A stretch of 7,116 nt of DNA from an uncultured Gemmatimonadota bacterium (GTDB taxonomy: Bacteria; Gemmatimonadota; Gemmatimonadetes; Gemmatimonadales; Gemmatimonadaceae): contig CAMLEQ010000201.1 in NCBI GenBank assembly GCA_946479015.1, forward strand, positions 1 through 7,116. The letters run 5' to 3'. Below the pieces are notes generated by a model. That model had not been told where the DNA came from. It ran no database searches and saw nothing but the letters and a program-made list of their open reading frames with translations. This document shows positions 1-7,060 of the stretch, piece by piece. Both the position numbers and the translations under genes were made by a program. Positions within the stretch are counted from its first letter, which is position 1, and each line of letters begins with the position of its first letter.

Positions 1-3000
1 CGGGGTCGTTGAGGTCCACCACCTGCTTGGTGTTCAGCTCCGACACGAACAGCGTGCCGCGGTTCACCGTCACGTCGCCGCCGAGCTCCGGACGCGTCGC
101 GGTGCCGGCGAGGCGCACGTTGCCGCTCACTTCGAGCCGCGCCAGCGATTTCTTGTCCACCACCTGGAAGTTGCGCGCGCTCGCGCTCACGTCGAAGCCC
201 ATGTCGCGCGTGTCGCGCCAGTTGGGGATGCGCACCCCCCCCTGCACGGAGAGGGAGTTGTTCGGCTGGTCCCCGCTCACCATCGAGAGCCGGGCGATGC
301 GCACGCTGTCCGGGGTGAAGGCGAGATCGGCGTTCAGCTGCTCGAGGCGGATCCCCGCGCGCGGGAGTCCCATCGCGCCGTCGTGGATCCCGATGTGCCC
401 CGTGAGCAGCGGATGGTTCCACGTCCCCCCGACGTCGAGCTCCGTCGACGCCGTCCCCACCACGCGCGCGAACTGGGGGGACATCGCCTCGAGGAGCCCC
501 AGGTCCACGCTGTCCGCGCGCACGTGCCCCTCGAGGGTGTCGCCGAGCAGCCGGTGGTCCACGGGGACGAGCGCGAGGTCCACCGGCAGCCCCACGTCGA
601 GCGAGAGCACGCGCTTGCCGCCGCGGAACACCTCGGCGGCGCCGCGCAGGCGCTTCCCGGCGTAGTCGGCCGAGGTGGTGAAGTACGGGAACGAGACGTC
701 GCCGTAGCGCACGGCGGTGAAGCGTCCCTGCGCCCGGATCACCGGCGCGGCGCGGGTGCCGTTGATGGCCACCGCGAACGACGTGGCGCCGTCGAGCGGG
801 CGCGCGGTCTGGGCGAGCGCCGAGAAGTCGGCGAGCGGGAAGCTGTCCACCTCCACCGCGCCGCTCACCGCGCGCGTATTCGGGAAGTTGCCGCGGAGCG
901 CGAGGCGCGAGGCGCCGGAGCGCAGCACGAGGGAATCGACGCGCGTGCCGACGGTGTCGAACGTCACGTGCGCCGGCGCGGCGAGCGTCCACGTGTGCTC
1001 TCCCAGCCGCGCGCCGACGCTGTCCACCGTGATCCGCATCGCGTCGGCGGTGCGCTCGAAGTCCAGCGCCGCGCCACCCGCGAAGCCGGCGGGTGCGCGC
1101 GTGGCCGCGGCCGCGAGCGCGAGCGTCCCCGATGCGCTGTCGCGCAGCGCGAGCACCGCGCCGGCGGAGTCCACGCGCACGCCGGCGACGAGCACCGAGT
1201 CGAGCGTCGCGCGCACCGTCCCCGCCGGCGCAACGGGCAGTCCGGTGAAGGCGAAGTCGCCGTCCAGCCGCTGCACCGCATCGCCGCCGTCGAACAGCTC
1301 GCGCCCCCCGAACGTGCCGTGCGCGGCCAGCGTGTCGATCGAGCCCGCGAGCACCCCCTGGGCGCGCAGGGTGCCGGCGAGCGAGTCGCGGATCGCCTGC
1401 TCGAGCGCGGCGCGCACCGCGGCCGGCGCCGTGCTGTCGGCGCGGGCGAGCGTCGCCGCGCCGCGCCGCGTGGGAGGCGTGCCGAGGTACGGCCGGAGCC
1501 CGCCCAGCGAGTCGACCATCAGCGACCAGCGCAGCGAGTCGCGCACGCCGGGCACCAGCCCCAGCGCGCCCTCCGCCGTCGCGCGCGCCGCGCTCGACTC
1601 CAGCCGCAGCGTGTCCACGCGCAGTCGCCCGCCGCCGAAGCCGAGCACCGCCAGCGACGGCGCCACGTCCACCTTGTCCACGCGCGACGCATCGAGCGCG
1701 ATGCGCGCGCTCCCCTCCAGGTTCGCGAGCGAGTCCCCCCGCACATCGAGCGCGCCCCGCCCCGTGAGGCGCATGGACACGAGCGCGCTGTCCTCGAGCA
1801 GCACGCGCGGGTCGAGATCCGCCACCGACGCGGTGCCGCGCGCCGCGTACCCGGGCTCGGACATGTCCACGTGCCCATCGTACGCCAGCTCCCCCGCCGC
1901 GCCGGTGAGCGTGGTCACGAGCGTCATGTCCGCCGATGTCCCGCTCGCGCGCAGCGGCCCGGTGTACGGCCCGCGGAAGCGCAGGATCGGATACGAGCGC
2001 GCGAGCGTCGTGAACGACATCGGCACCGCCTGGAGGTCCACGTCGAACGACATCAGCGAGCCGTACGTCACCCGCCCGCGCCCGGTGAAGCGCGAGGGCG
2101 CGCCCGGGCCATCGCGCAGCAAGACATCGGCATCGCTGAATCGCAGGTCGGTCCACACCGAATCGAGCCGCGCCGTCCCGCTCGCCGACCCCTGCAGCCG
2201 CGGAAAGCTCGGGAAGAGATAGCGCGGCGTGCGGAAGTCGAGCGTCTGCACGTTCACGTCGAGGCCGCGGAAGGTCGCCAGCGACGGCTCCAGGATGTCG
2301 AGCCCCCCGTGCGCCGCGAACCGCGACACCGCCCCCGGCACGTGCTTGTCCGCGAACGCGAGCCGCGCGTCATCCACCGTCCAGCGGTTCAGCGCTCCGC
2401 CGCGCGCGCGCACGGTGCCGGTGAAGCGCCCCTGCCAGTCCACCGGGAACGGCTTCCCGTTGAACGTCCGCAGCAGGTCGAAGTCGAGCGGGTCCACGCG
2501 CACGTCCACATCCTTCACCACGAGCACCGGCCCGCCCACGCCGAAGGTCATGTCGCCGAGCAGATGCGACTTCGTGGAGCGCACGTCCATCTTCGTGATC
2601 GCGTACTCCAGCACGTGCGGGTCGCGCGCGTTGTTGTGGATGTGAAGCAGCAGCCGCCCGCCCCCGGTCCGGGGAAGCGTCGGGTACACCCAGGCGATGT
2701 CGCCGAGCGACATGGAGTCCGCGGTCACGTGCACGTCGTAGTGCGTCGGCGACGTCCCGCCCCACCACACCTTCCCCGTGGCCCGCCCCGTGGAGCCCGG
2801 GAGATCGAAGTGGCGCACGTCCAGCCATACGGAGTCCCCCTGGATGCGCACCGGCCCCCGCACGTTGCGGAAGCGGAAGGGGGGATCGGTCTCCTCGGCG
2901 GCGAGCGCGCCCACCGCCACCAGGCGCCCCGCGCTGTCCGGATCGGCGATGCGCACGTACGGCGAGCGCAGCTCGATGTGCGTCCAGCGGCGCGTCTGCT

Positions 3001-3607
3001 TCGGCCCCTCGCGCGTGGGGCGGATCTCGTGATCGCCCGATGCGTACGCGGCCTTCACCGCGCTGTCCCGCCGCGCCCCGCGGAGCGAATCCGGAGGCGA
3101 CCACGACTCGGTGAGCAGGAAGGTGCCGTCGTGGATCACCGCGCTGTCGATGACGATGAAGTCGCCGAAGCGCCGTTCCGCCGTGCGGGGCGTCTTCGGC
3201 CCCTCGGGGAAGATGCGCCGGTAGTTCCACACCCGGTCGGCGTGGCGCCGCAGGTACACCACCGGGTGGTTCAGCTCGAGGTACGACAGCAGGACCCGCT
3301 TGTCCACCAGATCGCGCGGATCGTACTTGAGGCGGACCGGCCCGGTGGCGATGAAGAGCGAGTCCTCGTCATCGCGGATCGCCAGCGAGTCGATGGTCAC
3401 GCCCGTGAACAGGCTCCCGCCGATGTGCCCGATGTACATCGACCCGCGCCCGTCGAGGCCGGCCGCCACCTTCGTGGTGAGCCACCGCCGCACGCGCTCG
3501 CGCCCGAACGCCGTCTGCGTGGTGGCCAGCACCACGGCCACCACCAGGACGGCGAGGAGGAGCATCACGCTCGCGCTCGCGAGCACGACCACGCGCCGGC
3601 GCGACAT
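1..3607 (-). CDS. tamB: TamB-like translocation/assembly module protein (AsmA/DUF490 superfamily), 3' end outside window
   Basis: TamB is an inner-membrane-anchored periplasmic protein, rich in beta structure, that works with the outer-membrane barrel TamA in envelope biogenesis (barrel assembly and/or lipid transport between membranes). The reading frame is open from the ATG at 3607 to the window edge: 1202 codons without a stop or frameshift. Residues 3-5 are Arg-Arg-Arg, followed by one hydrophobic anchor (about 6-28). After it come AsmA/TamB-type N-terminal features: GSLFTG at 64-69, an 'IDSLAIRD' strand at 72-79, and a 'VRLKYDP' strand at 91-97. The rest is a long run of strand-like repeats with alternating Asp/Ser/Thr and hydrophobics ('D.V.L', 'G.A.L'), as in TamB beta-taco proteins. 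The last visible segment reads like the start of the conserved C-terminal DUF490 region (RLAGTATRPELGGDVTVNRG). E. coli TamB is about 1260 residues, so much of the C-terminal domain is missing here only because the window ends. The start is 3 nt after the tamA stop with no clear Shine-Dalgarno, suggesting translational coupling. Family assignment is confident; the substrate is unknown. Confidence 0.93.
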   Translation of the reverse strand, partial: MSRRRVVVLASASVMLLLAVLVVAVVLATTQTAFGRERVRRWLTTKVAAGLDGRGSMYIGHIGGSLFTGVTIDSLAIRDDEDSLFIATGPVRLKYDPRDLVDKRVLLSYLELNHPVVYLRRHADRVWNYRRIFPEGPKTPRTAERRFGDFIVIDSAVIHDGTFLLTESWSPPDSLRGARRDSAVKAAYASGDHEIRPTREGPKQTRRWTHIELRSPYVRIADPDSAGRLVAVGALAAEETDPPFRFRNVRGPVRIQGDSVWLDVRHFDLPGSTGRATGKVWWGGTSPTHYDVHVTADSMSLGDIAWVYPTLPRTGGGRLLLHIHNNARDPHVLEYAITKMDVRSTKSHLLGDMTFGVGGPVLVVKDVDVRVDPLDFDLLRTFNGKPFPVDWQGRFTGTVRARGGALNRWTVDDARLAFADKHVPGAVSRFAAHGGLDILEPSLATFRGLDVNVQTLDFRTPRYLFPSFPRLQGSASGTARLDSVWTDLRFSDADVLLRDGPGAPSRFTGRGRVTYGSLMSFDVDLQAVPMSFTTLARSYPILRFRGPYTGPLRASGTSADMTLVTTLTGAAGELAYDGHVDMSEPGYAARGTASVADLDPRVLLEDSALVSMRLTGRGALDVRGDSLANLEGSARIALDASRVDKVDVAPSLAVLGFGGGRLRVDTLRLESSAARATAEGALGLVPGVRDSLRWSLMVDSLGGLRPYLGTPPTRRGAATLARADSTAPAAVRAALEQAIRDSLAGTLRAQGVLAGSIDTLAAHGTFGGRELFDGGDAVQRLDGDFAFTGLPVAPAGTVRATLDSVLVAGVRVDSAGAVLALRDSASGTLALAAAATRAPAGFAGGAALDFERTADAMRITVDSVGARLGEHTWTLAAPAHVTFDTVGTRVDSLVLRSGASRLALRGNFPNTRAVSGAVEVDSFPLADFSALAQTARPLDGATSFAVAINGTRAAPVIRAQGRFTAVRYGDVSFPYFTTSADYAGKRLRGAAEVFRGGKRVLSLDVGLPVDLALVPVDHRLLGDTLEGHVRADSVDLGLLEAMSPQFARVVGTASTELDVGGTWNHPLLTGHIGIHDGAMGLPRAGIRLEQLNADLAFTPDSVRIARLSMVSGDQPNNSLSVQGGVRIPNWRDTRDMGFDVSASARNFQVVDKKSLARLEVSGNVRLAGTATRPELGGDVTVNRGTLFVSELNTKQVVDLNDP
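235..242 (-). repeat. G8 homopolymer within tamB coding sequence
   Basis: The plus strand has eight consecutive C, which is eight G in the coding strand, spanning Gln1122-Gly-Gly-Val1125 of the TamB-like protein. The frame is continuous on both sides, so the tract as given is in the 'on' length. It is the longest mononucleotide run I noticed in the window; a G7 run lies in tamA at 4022-4028. Such tracts are slippage-prone and also a common place for assembly indels. Confidence 0.8.
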
Positions 3608-3610
3608 CGA

Positions 3611-5833
3611 CTAGAAGGCCTGTCCGATGCTGAAATTGAAAGTCAGCCGGTTCAGGAAGGAGCTCCCCTGCGCCGGCGTGAAGCGGCTCGGGCACGCCTT
3701 GCCCGGCGCCGACTCGATGTCCCCCTGATCGAACGGATTGTCCGGGCTCACGCACAGCAGCTTGCGGCTGTTCGGGTCGAGCACGTACACCGCCCCCGCC
3801 TGCTGCGAGTACTTGTTGTAGGCCACGTCCACGCGGAACGGCCCCACCGGCGAGTTGACGCGCACGCCCACCCCCGGCGTCACGCGGATGTCGCGCAGCC
3901 GCGGGTGATCCTCCGGCCGGTTCCACACGAGCCCCGCGTCCGCGAAGAAGGCGAGCTGCACGATGTTCGAGAGGAACGGGGATGGGGTGCGGAGCTCCAG
4001 GTTCCCCACCGCCAGCGTGTTCCCCCCCGTGGGCGAGTACTGCCGGATGGACGCCGTGCGGTCGGCCACGTACACGTGTCGCGGCTGCCCGGTGGCCGAA
4101 TCGACGACCACCCTGTTGGTGTCGACGTCCGATGGACCCACGATGTAGACCACCGGCCCGAGCAGGTTCTGGTTGTAGCCGCGCACGGAGTTGGGCCCCC
4201 CGGCGTACAGCCGCTCCTGCGGCGGGACGAATCCCTGGGCGCCCTGGAACCCCTTCCACTGGAACACGGTGCCGAGCTGCAGCCGCGCCGCGACCACGCT
4301 GCCTTGCCCGATGGAGGCGTACGTCGACACTTCACCGAGGAGCCGGTTGAAGTACGCCGTCCCTCCCGTGTCCACCGTGGTCGCGCCGATGCGCAGCTCG
4401 AGGCGCGCCACCGAGCCGCGCGTCGGGTTGAACAGGCTGTTCGTCCGGTCGCGCGCGATCCCGATGCTCCCCACCTGGAGCGTCGCGTTCCGCTGGAGCG
4501 TCGCGATGTCCGACAGCGTGCACCGGTTGAAGATCTGGCAGAACACCGCCGGATCCGCCTCCGTGCGCCCGTACTCCACGCGGTACCCCAGCGTGAGCGG
4601 CTCCCCCGGGCCGATCGCGCGCGGGTGCAGGTCGCGCGTCACCTGCGCCGCGAGCCCGATGGGGGTGTAGCGGATGAACGTGCGGTACTCCGAGCTCCGC
4701 TCGCTGAACAGCGTCAACGACGGGATGTTCCGGGGACCGAACAGCGTGGGCAGGCGGAGCGTGGCGCTCGTGAAGTAGTTGAGCTTCGCCGTGAACGCCG
4801 AGTCGTCGCGCACGATCCCCGGGCAGAGCCCGATGTGCGAGAGCCGGCCGGAGAGCTCGAGGCGCTTCGCCCCGCCCAGGAAGTTCCGGTCGGTGAAGCG
4901 CGCCTGCGTGCGCACGCAGTCGAGGTACGCCCACCCCACGCCCACGCGCATCGAGTTCATCTTGGACTCCCCGACCCGCACGAGCACGGTGAGCGAGGTA
5001 TCGCTCCGCTGCAGGCTGTCGGGGATCTCGACGTCCACGTGGCGGTACGTCTCGAGGCCGTAGAGGTCGCGCTGCGACTCCAGCAGCTCGCGCTGCCGGT
5101 ACAGGTCGCCCGGCGCGAACGAGAGCAGCTCGCGGATGGTGGCGGTGTCGATCGCCGGCGGCTGCCCGGGAACGCTCGAGGCCACCTGCCAGTCGATCGC
5201 TCCGATGTGCGCCACCGGACCCGGGGTGAACGCGAGCTTCACCGACGCGCGATCGGTGGCGTTGTCCACCGTGATGTCGCGCAACGGGTCGGTGGCGTGC
5301 GCGTAGCCGTTGTTCTGCAGCCGGTCCACCACCGAGTCGATGGCGGCCTTGAGCTTGATGCGGTCGTAGATCGACTGGCGGAACGGCTCGAGGGTGCGGA
5401 GGAGCCTCCGCTGCAATCGGTCGGGAACGGAATCGAGCCCGCTCACCACGAGCGTGTCGATGAGCACCGGCGGCCCCTCGTGGAGCTCGAAGCCCACGGC
5501 CACGCGCCCCGGCGAGGTGGGCGAGATCTTCGAGTCGACAGTGGTCTTGTAGTAGCCGCGCTGCCGGTAGAAGAGGCGGAGGCGGATGGCGTCGCGCTGC
5601 ACCTCGAGCGTGTCCAGGCAGCGCTTGGCGCCGAGCGGCAGGTGCAGCACGCGCCGCGCCCAGCTCGACGGCGTGGTGACGATCGCCCGTTCCAGCTCGC
5701 TGTCGCTGAAGTGGGTGTTCCCCGAGAAGTCCACGCTCCGGATCTCGAGGTCTCCGGCGTCGCACGAGAGATCCTGCCCCCGCGCGAGCCCCGGAATCAC
5801 GAGCAGCGCGAGGGCGAGGAGAACGCGCCGCAT
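3611..5833 (-). CDS. tamA: TamA-type Omp85 outer-membrane protein: three POTRA domains plus C-terminal beta-barrel
   Basis: This is an Omp85-family barrel predicted in the outer membrane, acting with TamB in envelope assembly. Numbering is from the ATG at 5833 (740 residues). A signal peptide (Met-Arg-Arg, then a hydrophobic core) probably ends at Ala-Arg-Gly19. Three POTRA-like repeats follow: about 28-118 (opens 'IRSVDFSGN'), 120-206 ('IDTLVVSGL') and 207-288 ('IGAIDWQV'). The rest is the 16-strand barrel region, about 290-740. Diagnostic barrel marks are the lid-loop motif GGPNSVRGY (545-553), 'FADAGLVWN' (630-638), 'SPVGPFRVDVAY' (661-672) and a terminal strand ending in Phe740. Three POTRAs and a directly following tamB favour TamA over BamA, which usually has five POTRAs; at 740 residues it is longer than E. 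coli TamA (about 577) because of longer loops. Eight cysteines are present (24, 72, 306, 337, 432, 438, 694, 714). A GTG one codon upstream (5836) is an alternative start. The ATG overlaps the preceding stop by one base, and no separate Shine-Dalgarno is seen. Confidence 0.93.
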   Translation of the reverse strand: MRRVLLALALLVIPGLARGQDLSCDAGDLEIRSVDFSGNTHFSDSELERAIVTTPSSWARRVLHLPLGAKRCLDTLEVQRDAIRLRLFYRQRGYYKTTVDSKISPTSPGRVAVGFELHEGPPVLIDTLVVSGLDSVPDRLQRRLLRTLEPFRQSIYDRIKLKAAIDSVVDRLQNNGYAHATDPLRDITVDNATDRASVKLAFTPGPVAHIGAIDWQVASSVPGQPPAIDTATIRELLSFAPGDLYRQRELLESQRDLYGLETYRHVDVEIPDSLQRSDTSLTVLVRVGESKMNSMRVGVGWAYLDCVRTQARFTDRNFLGGAKRLELSGRLSHIGLCPGIVRDDSAFTAKLNYFTSATLRLPTLFGPRNIPSLTLFSERSSEYRTFIRYTPIGLAAQVTRDLHPRAIGPGEPLTLGYRVEYGRTEADPAVFCQIFNRCTLSDIATLQRNATLQVGSIGIARDRTNSLFNPTRGSVARLELRIGATTVDTGGTAYFNRLLGEVSTYASIGQGSVVAARLQLGTVFQWKGFQGAQGFVPPQERLYAGGPNSVRGYNQNLLGPVVYIVGPSDVDTNRVVVDSATGQPRHVYVADRTASIRQYSPTGGNTLAVGNLELRTPSPFLSNIVQLAFFADAGLVWNRPEDHPRLRDIRVTPGVGVRVNSPVGPFRVDVAYNKYSQQAGAVYVLDPNSRKLLCVSPDNPFDQGDIESAPGKACPSRFTPAQGSSFLNRLTFNFSIGQAF

Positions 5834-5835
5834 CA
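5831..5835 (-). promoter_or_regulatory. TGATG stop/start overlap coupling the small membrane-protein gene to tamA
   Basis: On the coding strand the stop TGA of the 78-residue gene and the ATG of tamA share one A. The alternative GTG start of tamA would give a GTGA four-base overlap instead. About 20 nt of upstream sequence contains no purine-rich Shine-Dalgarno. Re-initiation by terminating ribosomes is therefore the likely way tamA is translated, which would link its output to that of the small gene. This is inferred from the layout. Confidence 0.7.
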
Positions 5836-6069
5836 CGAGCGCGAGCGGATCGCCGGCGCCCCGGCGCGGTGACCGGCGGCCGCGCGCGGGCGCGCCGCGT
5901 CCGCCGCGGGTTCGAGCGGGGTGCGCTGAAGGAGAATGCGCGCGAAGTAGAACGCCGTGAGCCCGGCACCCACGCCGATGCCGATGGCGGGGAGCAGCTC
6001 GGCCGGCCGAAGGTTCCGTCGGTAGTAATAGGTGGACGGCTCCCGCCCTCCACCGCGCGCTCGTTCCAT
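5833..6069 (-). CDS. small single-span membrane protein of unknown function, first gene of the tamA-tamB cluster
   Basis: I do not recognise this 78-residue protein. Residues 1-21 are basic and contain a Tyr-Tyr-Tyr-Arg-Arg stretch (14-18). Residues about 25-47 form one hydrophobic, Gly/Ala-rich span (LLPAIGIGVGAGL, then an aromatic-containing end), long enough for one transmembrane helix. Residues 48-78 are Pro/Ala/Arg-rich and look disordered. Arginines flank the span on both sides, so orientation is uncertain, though an N-terminus-inside topology is reasonable. No signal-peptidase or lipobox site is convincing. It is supported as a real gene by a good Shine-Dalgarno (GAGGG, 6 nt before the ATG), by the one-base overlap with tamA, and by the membrane span. 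A role linked to the TamA/TamB system is inferred only from coupling. It could also be a general membrane protein or a short leader whose translation feeds tamA. Confidence 0.7.
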   Translation of the reverse strand: MERARGGGREPSTYYYRRNLRPAELLPAIGIGVGAGLTAFYFARILLQRTPLEPAADAARPRAAAGHRAGAPAIRSRS

Positions 6070-6070
6070 G

Positions 6071-6080
6071 CCTCGCCCTC
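6071..6080 (-). promoter_or_regulatory. Shine-Dalgarno for the 78-residue membrane-protein gene
   Basis: The coding strand reads GAGGGCGAGG just before the ATG at 6069. GAGGG (6076-6080) sits 6 nt from the start, an ideal spacing; the second GAGG (6071-6074) is too close to be the main site. It is the only clear ribosome-binding site in the three-gene cluster, which supports this start and suggests that ribosomes enter here for the coupled genes downstream. Confidence 0.7.
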
Positions 6081-6104
6081 GAAGATGACGTGCCCCGACC
6101 CCGG

Positions 6105-6119
6105 CGCGGAGCGGCCGCG
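6105..6119 (-). other. short GC hairpin in the gap between the response regulator and the tam cluster
   Basis: CGCGG and CCGCG arms pair as 5 GC base pairs around a 5-nt loop, within the 70-bp gap 6070-6139. No T-run follows on the coding strand, so it is not a standard intrinsic terminator. It may cause pausing or protect a processed mRNA end, or it may be chance in very GC-rich DNA. The gap shows no convincing promoter, so read-through from the regulator gene remains possible. Confidence 0.25.
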
Positions 6120-6139
6120 TCGACGTGGGCGTCCTCCGT

Positions 6140-7060
6140 CTACACCGCCTGCACGAGGATGGTGCCCGCGCCTCGCTGCTTCGCGCGCCGCTTCACTTCC
6201 GCAGCCAGCGCGCCGATGTGGCTCACCGAGATCCAACGGTCGGGCTCCACTTTCAGGATCGCCGCCGACAGCCGCGCGATCGGGAACTCGCGCGCCCGCC
6301 CTTCCCGGTCGATCCCCATGAAATGCCCCCGCCGCACCGCCTCTTCCCCCACCGCGCGGGTCGCCACGTCCACGAAGCGCGCCGCGCACTCCCGCGCGAT
6401 CGACTCCGCGTCCCGCTCCGTGGTCACGGCGATGAAGTCGTCGCCGCCGATGTGCCCCACGAAGCTCCGCCCGCTCCCCGCCATCTCCACCGCCCCGCGA
6501 ATCGCCTGCCCCATGTCGCGGATCACCATGTCGGCGATGGTGAAGCCGAAGGTGTCGGCGAACGGCTTGAAGTTGTCGAGATCGATGTAGCAGATCGCGA
6601 ACGGCTCGCGGAGCTGCGCCCGGCGGGCGATCTCATCCTCGATCGCCTTCCCCCCCGGCAGCCCGCTCGTCGGGTTGCGGTCCCCCTCGCGACGCACGAG
6701 ACGCAGGAGCGCCACGATCCGCGCCCGGAGCTCGCGCGGATCGAACGGCTTCGCGAGGTAGTCGTCCGCCCCCGCCTCGAACGCCTCCACCTTGTGCTCC
6801 ACGTCGCCGCGCGCGGTGAGCATGAGCACGGGGATCCGCGCGGTGAACGGATTCAGCTTCACCGCCCGGCACACTTCGATCCCCGACATGCCGGGCATGA
6901 CGAGGTCCAGCACGAGGAGGTCGGGCTCGCGCTCCTGGATCGACGCGAGCGCGGACAACCCATCGGACGCGAGGCTCACCTCGTGCCCCGCCGAAACGAG
7001 GACTTCGCGCACCATGAGGCGCATGTCCTCGTGATCGTCGACGCACAGGACGTAACTCAC
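6140..7060 (-). CDS. response regulator: receiver domain fused to a degenerate GGDEF domain
   Basis: This is a 306-residue cytoplasmic two-component output protein. The receiver domain (about 1-120) has all functional residues: acidic pair Asp8/Asp9, phospho-acceptor Asp52 in 'LDLVMPG', Thr82, the switch aromatic Tyr101 and Lys104 in 'AKPFDP'. A short linker leads to a GGDEF domain (about 129-306) that opens with 'NPTSGLPGG' and keeps 'YIDLDNFK' (158-165). The signature loop is GGDDF (205-209), where Asp replaces the catalytic Glu. By alignment to PleD's 'DIDHFKPIND', the guanine-contacting Asn is Ala168, while the second base contact is kept as Asp177. No RxxD inhibitory site precedes the loop. 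Diguanylate cyclase activity is therefore doubtful; nucleotide sensing or a structural role is possible. The GTG at 7060 is the only start between an in-frame stop (TGA, 7091-7093) and the conserved 'VLCVDD' strand; no good Shine-Dalgarno precedes it. No sensor kinase is in view. It lies 70 bp upstream of the tam cluster on the same strand. Confidence 0.92.
   Translation of the reverse strand: MSYVLCVDDHEDMRLMVREVLVSAGHEVSLASDGLSALASIQEREPDLLVLDLVMPGMSGIEVCRAVKLNPFTARIPVLMLTARGDVEHKVEAFEAGADDYLAKPFDPRELRARIVALLRLVRREGDRNPTSGLPGGKAIEDEIARRAQLREPFAICYIDLDNFKPFADTFGFTIADMVIRDMGQAIRGAVEMAGSGRSFVGHIGGDDFIAVTTERDAESIARECAARFVDVATRAVGEEAVRRGHFMGIDREGRAREFPIARLSAAILKVEPDRWISVSHIGALAAEVKRRAKQRGAGTILVQAV

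Noticed and set aside
717..2222. 501-codon open frame on the plus strand, Ser/Arg/Thr/Pro-rich
   Set aside because: It is antisense to tamB, with the Ser/Arg/Pro-rich composition expected from reading GC-rich coding DNA out of phase; no start-site support or domain.
1..3607. Possible frameshift or pseudogene in tamB
   Set aside because: Translation in the frame set by the ATG at 3607 stays open and family-like at several checked points and ends in the same frame at the conserved C-terminal segment, so the gene is intact as far as visible.
2370..4259. Minus-strand open frames of 286 and 296 codons (2370-3230 and 3369-4259)
   Set aside because: They are out-of-frame shadows of tamB and the tamA end. 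The tamB frame is continuous through these positions and carries the recognisable strands.
383..5872. 1829-codon open frame on the plus strand
   Set aside because: It is in exact codon register with tamB and tamA on the other strand. Its translation is low-complexity Arg/His/Val/Glu-rich with no domain, and it crosses the tamA-tamB boundary. It is a mirror of strong GC codon bias.
6070..6139. Intrinsic terminator between the regulator and the tam cluster
   Set aside because: The hairpin arms are only 5 bp and no T-run follows on the coding strand.
4332..6389. 685-codon open frame on the minus strand
   Set aside because: It overlaps tamA, the small gene and the end of the regulator in a different frame. 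The protein is Arg/Ala/Gly-rich and lacks any motif, while the competing frames have clear domains.
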